A stretch of DNA of 64,000 bases from Thinopyrum elongatum (lineage: Eukaryota > Streptophyta > Magnoliopsida > Poales > Poaceae), in the NCBI GenBank assembly GCA_011799875.1, contig CM022299.1, forward strand, positions 338,418,447 to 338,482,446, read 5' to 3'. Each line of letters opens with the position of its first letter. The first letter of the stretch is position 1. The translations under genes were made by a program, and so were the position numbers. Under the pieces are notes generated by a model. The model was not told the DNA's origin and made no database searches. It saw only the letters and a list, made by a program, of their open reading frames with translations. Below are positions 10,107 to 22,298 of the stretch, piece by piece.

Positions 10107-12695
10107 CTATTGAGCTGGAGACGAGTTGGATGGTGAGTTTTCAGTTCCATTTGACTGCTCCACCAATACATCAGTAGCCGCCTCAGGTTCCTTGGGTGCC
10201 GCCGTTTCTACTTTCTCTTTTGACATCTCCTTTCTGAGATCCTCTTTGGCCAAGCTTGAGAACTGCTTGTCCAATGATCTTGCCGCGCCTAGCCATGCAA
10301 GCACGATGACCAACAGTATACCGCCAAGGTAGGGGGTCGAGTTTGCCAAAGAGCCAAATATCAGGATCAAAAACTGTTGGATCAGCGCACCACCCGACTT
10401 GCCCAATGGGTTGCACACAACATCAATGGCTGCCTTTCCCTTCAACTGCAAATGGATCGAACAAAAGTTAGCATGTGCAGCATAACAATGGTGTAGTCAG
10501 TGAATTGTTTAGCTAGCCAAACATGGTGCAAACCAGGAAACATGAAGGAGACTATGGTATGATGTTTACTGGACTAGGCTATATGTATACTGATCTTCTA
10601 AGACTGCTAGTGACAAGCTATTGTACTCGTTGAAAGTACTTACAAGTCTACAACACATGATGCCACATTCGGCAGCATGGAAAAACAAGTAGTGTCATTA
10701 TACAACTACAGGATCACGCTGAGCTCCGTATGAGATTTAACATGTTTAATAAAGGTATATCTCAGCTGCATCCTAAGAAAATTGAACAGATTATCAAGTT
10801 GCCATACTAAATCCCTCATGCCAGTAACCGATAATTATGCGTAAATTATTTACTACTACGTGTGTACCTTAATATAAGACATTTTTGCAGTTCAAATTGA
10901 ACTGCAAAAACATCTTATATTAAGGTAAAGAAGTAGCAATATTTACATATATAGTCAATCAAGAATTTGCTAGAGTAAACACATATCAAGCAACCAATTA
11001 ACTTACATGAAATACCATTATGCAGAAAAGAACATCAGCAAATGAATATATTTTTTCACAGAAAATTTACCAAGGAATCACACAGATAGAAATTGAGTCT
11101 GGAAGGATGAACAAACCTTCATATCTCCATCCAAAGGAATATATGCCATTTCCTTGCACGGGTCGAATAAACTGTACTTTGCACTCTTGCTAAATATATT
11201 TTGCAGCGCACCCACATAAACAGCCGCAAGAAGAGGGGTCATACCCCATGTGGCAAGCAGGGGAGTCAGTGGTTGCCCAAACAAAATCAGAGAGAAGAAA
11301 CCAACACCAGTCACCAACAGAACTGTGGGGGTGATCATGGCAGCCACCCCCCAGCCAAATCTTTGGAATATAATCCGGCCTAACAGCATCATCGTGAAAG
11401 TTGCAATTCCAGTTGCGGTAGAGAAATCACCCATGAAAGATGAGTACTCGTTTGGACTGGGGAACTGCCAAAATGAATAAGGAACCATTACTGCAATGAA
11501 AAGGTTAAAGTAGTACGAGGTAAGAATCAAAACAAAAGCCGGAAAAAATTACCTGTGCCTTGAGCTTCGATTTCCATGTGACTTCCACAAGATTGATACT
11601 AATGCCATATGCAACAACTAAGGTAGCAAGGTCCCTCACATATTTTGAAGAGATCAGAACTTTCATACTCTCTTTCATGCTAAGCTTAGGTTTGTTCTGT
11701 TGAAACAATGGCTATCAGAATATGTAAGTGGTAATAAAAAGGGAAGCACATTCAAGTATTCTACTGACCTTTTTCTTCTTGTGGTCAGATTTTGGAAGAG
11801 AAGGATCATTCAACACAAGCTTGTTCACTCCCCAATAGATGGAAGTAATGACAAGCCCAAGAAGTACCACTATGCCCATCATTCCTTTCAAAGATACCTC
11901 CCAACCATCAACTCCTGGACCCATTGTTTTCCGCAAATTTGAGAAATACTTCACAGTACGCCCAGAAAAGATAAGGGCAATATTTGCTCCAAGGCCAAAT
12001 AGAGGGTAGAATTCTTTTGCTTCATCAACTGTGGTGATCTGAAAAAGATTTAATCAACTCAACTGGAGCACGGAGGGCTATCATTTAATAAGAAAGCTGA
12101 CCAAATATAAAATAAATATTCAAACTCAAAATTCCAGATGGCAGGCACAATAATGACATGGACAAACAAAGCCATCACAAAGGTACCCTTTCTTTAGCAG
12201 TCTGCTCTCCAATGGACAGCAATACAAACAGCATGGTCAACCTTAGGTGCAACAGTGCACCAACAACTACTACAGTGAGCTCCTACTCTTCAGATGGGAA
12301 AATATCATACGGAAACCAACATTTGGTGGAAACGGGTGAAAACCGCGCGAAAACGATGTTTTGAAGTTCAAAAAAATATGGGATGTTAAGAGGACGATGT
12401 TCTATTGCCATGCAAAATTTCAAGCTCAAACACATTACTGAATGTGAGCTATGAAAAAGATAAAATCAGCATTGAATAGTGCCGAATAGTAACGTCACTA
12501 TACATGGCTGAATTTGTCTTCTTCATAACTCGCATCCCGTAATGTGTTTTTACTTGAAATTTCACATTACAATAGAACATCATCCTCTTATCATCCCACA
12601 TTTTTTCCATATATTTTTGAAACTTTCAAACGTGGTATCCATGAAGTTTTCTTTGAATGTTGGTTTCCATATGATATTCTCCCCTCTTCAGATAC

Positions 12696-12728
<33 letters not shown>

Positions 12729-14580
12729 TTCCCCGTTGCTCGCCTCTGGCAGGCATTACGATTGACTAACAAGAGTTAATCGCAAAGCAACTGTTGGAAG
12801 TGGAAACTAACTACCAGATCCTTCTGCAATAAAACACCGGCCAATCCTTATGTGGAGTGTCTGGCTACACCGCTATGGTGTGGTCTTCAGATACATAACT
12901 CCCTCACTACCTATAATAACTTAACAAGAATAGCCATCTTCTTAATGCACTCTGAATACTCCCACTTAGGGGTACTTTCAATAAAAACTGACTGCAGAAC
13001 AGAATGTTTCACATCTGAAACAATAATAACTGAACAAGAATAGCCATCAAATTATGATAACTGAACCATTGAAAACGTACAAGTGCTAAACGTGACAATG
13101 CAATGCTGAATATTTTCATACATTATCTCTGTGTTCTCCTTCTGTAGTTTTATCTCTGTGTTCTCCTTCTGTAGTTTTATCTCTGTGTTCTCCTTCTGTA
13201 GTTTTATTGATTTGTGTTCACTTCTTTTTAGCGAGTTTCAGAAATGCTGTCCTAATTGTCTCTCTCAAAAGATATTGCAGCTGGTAAAATATCCATGAGC
13301 GCATATCAAGTATGAACAAGGTACCCTTCCATTCTGGAAGAGAAGTAGTCATAATGCAAAAACATACATTAGCTTTGCTCAAGACTAAATTGCTCATAAC
13401 TATCTCAGAAGGGGTTAGAAGGTGTGAACGATATCTAGCCATGTGTTAGTTGATGACTGAAAACAACTCAAACCTAATTCAGGTTGGGAAGCTAGCAATC
13501 ATGCAGGAGACGATATTCGTAGCAGAAAGCAACAAGCACATAGACCTCAACCAACAGTTTCAGCGATACAATGCAATGCAAAATGCTACAGTGCAGGACC
13601 TACAAAATACCACTACAAAGAGCACATCCCGTTTATATCATCATCAGTTGTCTAACCATTCTGACAGAGAAGTTCTGTTCTCGAATAAACAACCATCCCG
13701 TCAAATATTTGATTGTGAACGGTCGAAACTATAAAACTAGCCTGGAAACTAACGACGGGAGTGACATTTGCACATTCCAAGGTTGAACGAAAAAACCAAA
13801 GCCGTAACTCACCTGGTTGGCAAAACCCCAGAAGAGGACAGAGACGACGACGCTGCCCCACAGCTCGGCCATGACATAGAATAAGCAGAAGCTCCAAATC
13901 CTGAGGATAGCTACAGGTCCAAGGAAGCTCGGGCCGAGCGCCGCCAGAAGCTTGTCGGCGAGGGCGGTGGGATGGATGGCATCCCTGAGTGGGTAGAGCA
14001 CGAAGCCGAAGAGGCCGAAGAAGGCGATGAAGGGGAATATGACGGTGTAGAAGAGCGCCTCCCGGGAGAGCACGTCGGAGAGCTTCGAGTATGCGAGCAT
14101 GAAGCCGATGGCCATGGGCAGGTTGACCCAGGTCTTGAGGAAGGGGATGATTTCCGCGCTGCTCCCCTTGGCGGTCACCACCAGCACGTCCTTGGTGTCC
14201 CGAAGGATGGTGTAGTTGAACAGGATGCAGAAGAACATCAGGCCCAGGGGCACGATCTTCTTAAGCGTCGGGAGGCCCACGCCGAGGAACTTCTTGACCT
14301 CCGGCTGCGCCGGGGGCTGTGGCACCGCCGCCGCGGCCGCCGCGCTGCAAGACACGCCAGCACCAGCACTAGTCCTGCGCTTCAAGAGCCCATATCCCAG
14401 GACGGCGTCCTGCGAGGAGGGGGCCCTCGACGAGAGGAGTGGGGATTGGAGAGCGGCGGGCCTGCAGCTGGACGCGGTGGAGAGGGACGCGCGGGCGGCC
14501 CGGGGCCGCGGGAGGGGGAGGCGGGGCCCCGCCCGGAGAGAGAGGCCGGGCTTGGCGCTGAGGAGAGCGAGCGACTCCAT
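10107..14580 (-). CDS. Plastidic ADP,ATP carrier (nucleotide transporter, NTT/AATP family)
   Basis: Five exons on the minus strand join in phase 0: 14580-13813, 12038-11769, 11696-11553, 11464-11117 and 10445-10107. All introns are GT-AG. The total is 622 codons plus stop, close to known plant plastid NTTs (about 620 residues). Residues 1 to about 85 are rich in Ser, Arg and Ala, as in a chloroplast transit peptide. The rest is the hydrophobic TLC-type ATP/ADP transporter domain with many membrane segments, including NYTILRDTKD and the TTVDEAKEFYPLFG-like segment at the exon 1/2 junction. The C-terminus is a hydrophilic Lys/Glu then Ser/Asn tail. The family exchanges cytosolic ATP for stromal ADP across the inner envelope and supplies ATP to heterotrophic plastids and to chloroplasts at night. 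The start is the first Met of the transit peptide; an upstream in-frame Met at 14916 gives an implausible Pro-rich extension. No frame damage is visible. Confidence 0.95.
10853..10936. mobile_element. Decayed Stowaway-type MITE in NTT intron 4
   Basis: An almost perfect palindrome centred near 10896 with arms containing AATATAAGACATTTTTGCAG and its complement. The core matches the common grass Stowaway hairpin, but the CTCCCTCC ends are eroded to CTACTACG/AGAAGTAG. The left flank is TA. Confidence 0.6.
12296..12683. mobile_element. Mutator-like MITE in NTT intron 1
   Basis: 388 bp with inverted ends GGGAAAATATCAT and GGGAGAATATCAT that pair over about 28 bases. It is flanked by a perfect 10-bp direct repeat CTCTTCAGAT (12286-12295 and 12684-12693). 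A duplication of this length fits the Mutator superfamily (usually 9, sometimes 8-10 bp). There is no coding sequence. Confidence 0.75.
12696..12726. repeat. Poly-C tract in NTT intron 1
   Basis: An almost uninterrupted run of about 30 C residues lies directly next to the right target duplication of the Mutator-like MITE. Its length is likely to be unreliable in assemblies. Confidence 0.9.
13126..13206. repeat. Three tandem copies of a 27-bp unit in NTT intron 1
   Basis: The unit begins TCTCTGTGTTCTCC and is repeated three times with no differences I can see, so it is a recent minisatellite expansion within the intron. Confidence 0.9.
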
Positions 14581-15036
14581 GGGTGGCGGCGCTCTGCTTT
14601 GCTCGTCTCGTCGCCGCCGCTTCCTCGCCCGCTCCAAGGCGCGGATTGGGGGCAGGGAGGGGGAAGGTGGGGAGGGACCGAGTGAGGGAAGTGGGTGTCG
14701 AGCTTGGGCGTGTATTAAAAGATGGCGCATCCATATGAGGACGGGATCGGCCGTGGGTTTTCGGGCCCGAGACGATCGTGGCCGTTGGTTCGGGTTCTGG
14801 GGTTGGGGGCTTGGGGTTGGTGGGAGCAACGAGACGGCGTCAAGCGGCCGCCCCACGCAGTCAGCTCCGGGCAGCGGCCGAGCTCGCGCATTTGGCCCAC
14901 GTGGGTTTTGTTTCAAGGCAAAGCAGGAGTTTTTCTTTTTCGAACGGCTGGTGTGAAACGTGGAAGTCAGTTCAAGTTCAACCTGGAGGGCTTTTCTCCG
15001 TGGTTGGTGGCAGTGAGGGTTTTTAGAAGAGCACCT

Positions 15037-15624
15037 GAGACCTCCTTCAATGCACTAGTGCTAAGATGAGGTGCTAAGACTAGTCACACTGGGAGTAACT
15101 TCAGTAGTAACATCAAGTCCAACTCAGCAAATTTGCTTATGTGGCAATGAGTTAATGAAGAGAGAGGTAGTTTGAGTAACTTAGCTAGTGTAACATCACA
15201 TGTCACAATGCAATATGAGTCTATAACATAATAAATGAAGTTTTGCATGACACCACACTTATGTTACTACCCACTATGAAGATAGTAACATAGTCTAGGG
15301 ATATGTGTATGTCACTAGTGTATGTTACTCTCCATTGTGGCTAGTCTAAGCACATTAAAGAGTTAAGCAACTAAAGTCCCCAATGCAAAGGTGCTAACTT
15401 CTTGTTGCTAGCATCCTTCATTTAATGATTTAGCAACTAAAGTTATCCATGCATTGGTGGGCTTCTTTCATTTAAGTGTTTTTCCCTAGGTTCTCGCGCT
15501 TGGCATTGTTTCTTCCTGGGGTCACCATACCCATCTCTCTCCTCTTAATTACCTTGCCACGTCATCTTTTTTGCCTACATGGCAGCCTTAGCACCTGTAC
15601 AAGGTGGAGCATTGGGAGGGGCCT
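15037..15624. mobile_element. MITE-like element (outer) with another MITE nested inside
   Basis: The left end (CCTCCTTCAATGCACTAGTG) and the right end read inward (CCTCCCAATGCTCCACCTTG) are related inverted sequences, each followed by a GGTGCTAAG-type motif. The interior contains repeated AGTTAAGCAACTAAAG and TTTAGCAACTAAAG motifs. Boundaries are approximate and I could not find a clear target duplication. The element at 15079-15346 interrupts its left arm. Confidence 0.5.
15079..15346. mobile_element. Tourist-like MITE nested in the 15.0-15.6 kb element
   Basis: Inverted ends GACTAGTCACACTGGGAGTAA and GACTAGCCACAATGGAGAGTA are flanked on both sides by TAA, fitting a 3-bp TWA duplication (PIF/Harbinger, Tourist). 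The 268-bp interior is AT-rich and repeats the GTAACAT motif. Confidence 0.65.
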
Positions 15625-16859
15625 GATGAATACCTATATCGAGACGATGACCTAGGGCGAGAATTAGGGGTTTAACTCCACCGACGGAGGTTAGGGCCCA
15701 CCACCACTACTCGCGTTGTTTATCTCTCCTGCTTAGGCTGGCAAGGGAGGGTGTTGTCCTTCGCTGGAGCGACGTAGGGTGAGATCAGATCAATGTCTGC
15801 TAGGGTTTAGATGATCATGGTGATGGTGAGCTCATCCTCGATAGGGGATAAGGGAAAGAAGGTGCAAGTTGATCTATCTGCTGAAGAAATCGAATACCTA
15901 CAAGATGGGCTTCGGGGAGGAGCACCGCTAAGAGCAATGAGTACCATGAGCTTCAACAGTCGTGACTTTGGTAGCGCTATGACAGTATGAGAACTTTGCG
16001 AGTTGGGAAATCATGTTTTGTGTTCTGTAAACTCGGATTCATAAAGTTGAGTTGAGAAGTTATCCAATACATTAGGTTTTCATAAAGGATTTGTTGGAGG
16101 TTTAGGCCTTTTTGGAACAATAATACAAGCACATTGATGCTATTGTATCCGGTGTGTGGTATGGATACGTGGCACTTTACTAACGTTCACGGAGAGGTGA
16201 GGGCATCATACAATATAAAACATAAGATACATTAAATTTCATACGTTTTTCATCGTCCCTCCTATGGTTATGTACTGGCGACTTCAGTGAGGTCCTCCAT
16301 CACGGGGAACATGAAAGCGTGTAAGAGTTACCCCAATGTGCCAGAAAAATCTAGCCATGAATCCTTTGGGATTCAATGAAGATTATGTGATGCATATCTA
16401 GTATAATTTTCAAAGATACCCATAGTGACATTGGGGTAGCTCTCTAGATTAAGATTAGAACGATAAAGATCATGAGGTGTGTGTTTAATATAATTTTCGA
16501 GGTTGCCATGCCCTATGGATTAAGATTAGAAAGAAAAACTTGTAGGTGTGCCTAGCCATACCTATTCTATCTCGTCCTACTTTGATTCGACAAAAGAAGG
16601 AACTTTGAGGTGATTCTTTTCCGCACTTTTTAAGGGTATATCATGTCTTTTAACTATGTCAATGATGTTGATAGTTGGAACTAGTGAAAGTATGAATCCT
16701 TGGCCTTGTTTTTAAATATTGAAACTCCATTTTACTCCCTTTTGCTACATGTCACCTTGTCTTTATTTATTTTGAAAATATAAAAATACTGTTACCACCT
16801 AAAATATCAATCTATCATCCAAATTATCCATCTTTTCGTCGGACTAATGCACCTATAGA
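15625..16859. other. Unassigned stretch
   Basis: No convincing ORF, splice structure or terminal repeat is visible between the nested MITEs and the minus-strand LTR. It may hold old TE debris. Confidence 0.4.
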
Positions 16860-18522
16860 ATTAGCAATTGTATTAGGTGTGTCGTGGACAGAAGAGCCTG
16901 CTTGTATCTTGATAGCAGGGTTGTTCTGAGAGGGAGGTCTTTCAACCTACACCTGGTTCTTCAAGAAACTTCTTGATCCAAACCGCCTCCTGATAATCCC
17001 CATCTGCAAGGAATTGTCGCAGCACTTTCCAATGAAGGAGGTGGTAAGTATGGAGTGTCGAACCCACAAGGAGCTAAAAGGTAGGATTGGTATTCTCTTA
17101 GGTCCTATTTGCCACTGATACAACCCTACATACAACGAACATTTGCTTTATCTAGAAACAAGAAATAAATCTATGCTACGGATAAAAAGATAGGTTTGCT
17201 AGATAATAAAGAACGTAAAGATAAAGGTTAGGTATTGTTTATGTAAAAGTACAATAATATACAAATAGAGAGCGTGAAAAGGCGGTGGTAAGATAAGCGG
17301 AACTGTCCCTAGGAAATTAGCTAAGTTACTAGACCGATTATCATAATTGCAGTTTTATCTGTGGGAGAGGCATCTGCTAACATACTATATGTACTTGGAA
17401 TTATATGTACTTATGATTGGAACTATTAGCAAGCATCCGCAAATACTAACGCATTCATTAAGATAAACCCAACCATAGCATTAAGATAAAAATGGCCCCC
17501 ATTCATCCCATATGCGTCGATCCCTACACACAGCCTTGGTAATATATGTCACTCTGGACGGCCTATGCATAGTTATCTTCAACATAGAACTAACCCAGGT
17601 GTGATCCACGCACGCGCTCATATGATGGGCTCCAAAGGACAACAACATAACCACATGCAACTCAAACCAATCATATTAATTCACCAATTAACCCACGAAA
17701 AAACAATTTCTCAGACATGATAGCTATGAAACAAATCACTGGATGATAATTCATAGCATAAAAACCATATTCAAGTAGAAGATTACAGTGGGTTGCGGGA
17801 GGGTGGACCACTGAATAGAGGTGGAGGAAGGTGATGGAGATGTCAGTGATGATGGTTTCCCCGACGGCACTCCGGCACCACTAGAAGAGAGGGGCAAAGA
17901 GCCCCCACCATCTTCTTCTTCCATGGCCTCTCCCCTAGATGGGGAGAGGTTTTCCCCTCTGGTCCTTGTCCTCCATGGCTCCCAGAGGGGCGAGAGCCCC
18001 TCCAAGAATGGATCTCTTCTCTCTCTCTCTCTCTGTTTCTCCCAGTTTCTCTCTGTTTTCGGAACTGTTTCTCAGACCGAGCATAGTTTCTTAAATATTC
18101 GGAGATCCGTAACTCCAATTGGGCTAAAATTTTGAGAGAATTTTTTCCATAAGATTATCTTTCTTGCGGCAAAAGTAGGTCCGCCTCCGACCTAGGGAGC
18201 TCCCACGCAGGTGGCCCACGTAGGTGGAGCTCTCGCCACATCAAGTGGCCGCGTGGGCCCTTGTGGCTCCCTCAGCCTCTGTCTTTTGGGTACAGGAGTA
18301 TTTTATTCCGTTAAAAAATCACAAAAAGTTTCAGGTCCTTCCGGATCCGTGAAGTTTTCACCTAAAAACCCCAAAACAATAGAAAACAGGAACTGGCCTT
18401 TGGCACTGGATTAATAGCTTAGTACAAATAAAAATAATATAAATTATTGCCAAAATATGTAACAAATGTTATGATAATAGCATGACATAATAAAAAATTA
18501 TAGATACATTTGAGACGTATCA
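16860..18522 (-). mobile_element. LTR of a minus-strand retrotransposon (TGATACGTCTC family)
   Basis: On the minus strand the LTR begins TGATACGTCTCAAATGTATC at 18522, directly preceded by a purine-rich tract (AAGCTTGGGGATGC) as expected for a polypurine tract. About 17045-17080 holds the GTGTCGAACCCACAAGGAG motif typical of the far part of such LTRs. The far end is not defined and 16860 is approximate. A related LTR start is at 22112 on the plus strand. Confidence 0.65.
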
Positions 18523-19689
18523 GCATCCCCAAGCTTAATACCTACTCGTTCTCGAGTATGTAGATGATAAAACAAAGATAATTTTGATGTTGAATCCTAC
18601 CAAGAATAATCTTGATCTAATGATGTAAAGGGTTGTGAACTCAGGATAAAAGTGATTCAAAGTAATAGTCTATAATTAATAGCAAGCAAATAACATCAAA
18701 ATGTGCAATCAAAATTACTCTTGCTTTTCGTGGTTCAATGTCTTCATGTAATACCAATAAATACTCGTATGTATCAAATTGATGGTTCCAAATGCTCAAG
18801 GCTTTATCATGTCCAAACACCTTATCATAACATAACCCAGAACCGAATCCATGACTCTCCCTTTTCAACTACTCAACACTTAAATGGCAAATAGAATGAT
18901 GATGGAGGTTTTAAGAGAAGTCATAAACTAAGAAATTCTCACATGAATGCAGCTGACCGTTAGGCAATGGAGAGGCCTTACAATCGATATTGGTGTGAGA
19001 AGTAGGGATTGACATGCAACAGATGCACTAGAGCTATAACTGCATGAAAGCTCCCCAAATGGACTAGTTGGGTGTGCATCCAACTTGCTTGCTCATGAAG
19101 ACCTCGAGCATTTTGAGGAAGCTCGTCATCAGAATATGCAAGCCAAGTTCTATAATGTAAAGATCCCACTAGTATGATTTGAAATATATGAAAACACTCT
19201 ATATGAAGTACATGATGCTACTCTGAAGCACAAGTGTGTATAAAGGATAGTAGTGTGCCCATCTCTCTCTCTCTCTCTTAGCCTCTTTTTTCTTGAGCGC
19301 TTTTTGGCATTACTTTTTATCGTCACAGGTGGAGGGCACACTCTAGATGACACCACACTTTTATTTATTCATAACTCAGAAAATATGATGACTACAAAAT
19401 GAATGCCTCTGGTAGTGTACCAATATGTGCAATGATCTAGCATGACAAAGATATCAAAAAATGCACAAGCCATGGAAATATCATGCTAGCTATCTTGCGA
19501 TCATGTAAGGCTATATGACAATAAACATCTAATCATGTAATGGCACAATGGAAGTTGCATGGCAATATATCTCGGAATGACTATGAAAATGCTATAATAG
19601 GTAGGTATGATGGCTGTTTTGAGGAAGATAGGTGTTCTATGTATAGGAGAACAAGAGGAAGTTCGCCCACGGAGTTTGGATGTACCGAC
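18523..19689 (-). mobile_element. Internal 3' remnant of the same minus-strand retrotransposon
   Basis: AT-rich non-coding sequence adjoining the polypurine tract. It has no usable ORF and resembles the non-coding 3' spacer seen in several Triticeae gypsy elements. It ends where another LTR-like sequence starts at 19690. A short CT microsatellite is at about 19262-19279. Confidence 0.4.
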
Positions 19690-20849
19690 TGAAAGTGCAA
19701 TCTTGCACTTAATATTATTTTGATGTTGATGACAAAATACATATATGGGACTAATTACGTCTGCTAAGTGTATACACAAGACATTAGTCTATTTGGCATC
19801 ATTGTGTAGGGATCATGGACACATCATACGGGATATGACTCAAGCATGATGATAACAAGACAAGAATCGTAGGCTTTTTCATTTAATATTGAATTATAGG
19901 GATCCCACACTATTAAGAGGGGATCAAAGGGGTTCATTAAAGATTTGCTCAAGTTATCTTCTTGTCACTATCTCCACACTCACATATACATCTTCATATA
20001 TGTCCTCATCAGTATCCTATTCCTCTACACTCACAAAATCCAATTTGCCAAAACCCTTGTTCAAATTCTCAAACCCATGGTCTCCCTGCCGGATCATCCA
20101 GGCATCGCCCGGATCGTCCGGCTAGAGGTCCAGAAACCAACAGAAGGGTTGCTGCGAAGCTGGATCATCTGGATCGGTAGCCGGCTCATCCGGGCATTGC
20201 CTGGATCGTCCAGGTACCCATCTGGATTATTCGGACATCGCCCACATACTCTGCCTGGATGCACAGTCAAAGAGCAACTAAGTCCGGCTATAGTTGGATG
20301 TTTCACTCGGATCCCTTAACAGAGAGAGATTTCATCCAGCTTCAGTCGGATCGTCCAGATTCCTCCCCGGACATCCGAGCACCCCTTTGACAGTCGCATG
20401 TGCTAACTTCATCCGGAGTCCCTCCCGGACGTCCGCTCGTCTATGCATGGTTCTGTTGTGTTGACCTAGCCGTATCATCTGGATCCCTAGCCGGATCATC
20501 TGGGCATTGCCCGGATCATCTAGGCATTGCCCCGATCATCCGGGTAGGCATCCGGGCAGGTCACTTACCACTCCAATGGTCACTTTTTATGGAAGTATAA
20601 ATACCCCTCTCCCACCTTGGGAGAGGGTTGACCACTACACTCTAATCTTCCCCAGTAACACTAGTTCCCCCTCTCATACTCTCTCACACAAAATCCAAGA
20701 TCCCGAGTTGATTGTGAGTGTTCTTGAGAGTTTCTCCAATGAAAATATAGATCCACTCCTTCTCCCTCTTGTGACTAAAGAAAATCATGATTTGAGCAAG
20801 TCTTGAGAGTTTCACCTTTGTATCTTGTTACTCTTGGAGGTTGGAGACT
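19690..20849 (+). mobile_element. Truncated LTR (TGAAAGTGCAAT family)
   Basis: The sequence starts TGAAAGTGCAATCTTGCAC in the style of an LTR. It contains many short GGATCATCCGG and CCGGATCGTCC motifs between about 20085 and 20560, and continues to GTTACTCTTGGAGGTTGGAG just before the CACTA end at 20850. No internal region or second LTR is present. Assignment to an LTR is from recognition of the ends. Confidence 0.45.
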
Positions 20850-21008
20850 CACTACTGCAGGATACTGCTATCGCAACACATGTATCAGAGACCAAACGAC
20901 AAAACTGTGTATGATGTATGAATCGCAAACCTATCCTAATAAAACTGTCACCAATAAGACAAACTGTGTGCGATGGCGTAGACATCAAGCACAATTCAGA
21001 TTTGAGGT

Positions 21009-21258
21009 GCGTGTGTGATACATTGCATACAACTGATCCATACGAACTGTTTGCGATAAGCCAAATCAACACAAACGGTTAGCCAGATCAAGGTGTATGT
21101 GATATACGGCATACTGTTCACTCGGATGAACTGTTTGTGATGAGCCAAAACAACACAAAGGTCAGCCAGATTAAGGTGTGTGTGATATACGGAATACAGT
21201 TCACTCGGATGAGCTATTTGCGATGAGCCAAAACAATAGAAACGGTTCAACTTAACAA
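21009..21258. repeat. CACTA subterminal tandem repeats (three units of 83-84 bp)
   Basis: Each unit contains GTGATATACGG or a close variant, an ACTCGGATGA-type segment and GATGAGCCAAAACAA or a close variant. The 60.24-60.43 kb segment carries related sequence in reverse orientation. Confidence 0.75.
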
Positions 21259-21676
21259 GATGTGTGTGATACACGGCAAATAGGTCAGTAATCAGAAATG
21301 TGTGGGAAGACCGATAATAACACAGATGATTCCTTCTAATAAGCCGTGTGTGTTGTGGGCAAACACTTGCTGGTATACAATTGTCAGTGATTGATGAAAT
21401 TATCACCGACGGGTTCCCTAGTTTAGTCCGTGTGCGTTGTGATTTGCTCTCTCTACAGAAGAACAACATATATACTTATAAGAACATGATTGCATAACCA
21501 AATTGAACATCCAATTACATAAGTGACTATACAAAACATTTGCACACACCTCAATAAAAAATTACATGCATTCTAAACTAGGAGAAATGATCATCTAATC
21601 ATCTACTTCTTGTGACGCGGCGCCGTCACTGATCTGTGGCTCGGTCCCTCGCCTAGGGCAGGACGAAGGCACTTCC

Positions 21677-22111
21677 TCATGTCAACGATCCACCTGTACA
21701 TCTTGTAGCCGTGTACGCATCCTTGGCCGCATACATGACATGTTCTTCATCCAGTCTATGCACCCAGGCACTGTGCCAGGTGATCTTGTTCTTCTTGCAC
21801 TCACCCTTCATGTTCTTGTAGAAGGGGTCGATGATGGCTGAGGTGAGGTCAACTAAGGAGTCCTCCTTGTTCTTCATGCTGCCCCAGACCCTGTAGTGGC
21901 CATGGATGTCGACAAGCTTCTGGCAGGCCAAGCCCGAAATCTCAAGCGCTTTTAGATCGTTGTTGGTGTCCACCGTAGCAAAACCGTAGTCGAGGCTGTT
22001 GATAAACTTGGCGAAACGCTCACAAATCCTTGTGGCCAGGTGGTAGTGGTAGATGAGGACGTGATGACGCACGCACAACTGGGCGACGGCAACCTTCTGA
22101 TCATACCCGGC
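21677..22111 (-). pseudogene. Captured 3'-5' exonuclease-like gene, C-terminal part
   Basis: The minus-strand frame reads QKVAVAQLC then VLIYHYHLAT, an FATVDTNNDLKAL segment, and HVMYAAKDAY near the C-terminus. The order fits the second and third motifs of a DnaQ/RNase D/WRN-like exonuclease (D in the middle motif, YxxxD at the end). The 5' part is cut off at 22111 by the insertion of an LTR beginning TGATACGTCTCC. The first catalytic motif is therefore missing here; it survives in the complementary copy at 60971-61242. Confidence 0.65.
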
Positions 22112-22298
22112 TGATACGTCTCCAACGTATCTATAATTTTTTATTGTTCCATGCTATTATAGTATCAATCTTGGACGTTTTATATGCAATTTTATATCAT
22201 TTTTTGGGACTAACCTATTAACCTAGTGCCTAGTGCCACTTGCTATTTTTTGCTTGTTTTTGGCTTTTCAGAAAATCAATATCAAACGGAGCCCAAAC
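22112..22298 (+). mobile_element. Start of a gypsy-type LTR (TGATACGTCTCC family)
   Basis: Only the first 187 bases remain, inserted into the exonuclease-like gene. The LTR is interrupted at 22299 by another LTR that starts TGTCGGGCCC. Confidence 0.65.

Larger units (their letters stand above)
20850..22111. mobile_element. CACTA-like transposon fragment
   Basis: It begins CACTACTGCAGG at 20850 inside the preceding LTR-like sequence. About 21009-21258 holds three tandem copies of an 83-84-bp unit, in the position of CACTA subterminal repeats. The interior carries the 3' part of a captured exonuclease-like gene on the minus strand. The element is cut at 22111/22112 by a retrotransposon LTR, and its other end is missing. 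Confidence 0.6.

Noticed and set aside
13972..14956. Plus-strand ORFs of 237-246 residues
   Set aside because: Antisense shadows of NTT exon 1, which has clear family motifs and splice sites on the minus strand.
21009..21258. CRISPR-like regular repeats
   Set aside because: The units are continuous tandem copies without unique spacers, in a plant transposon context.
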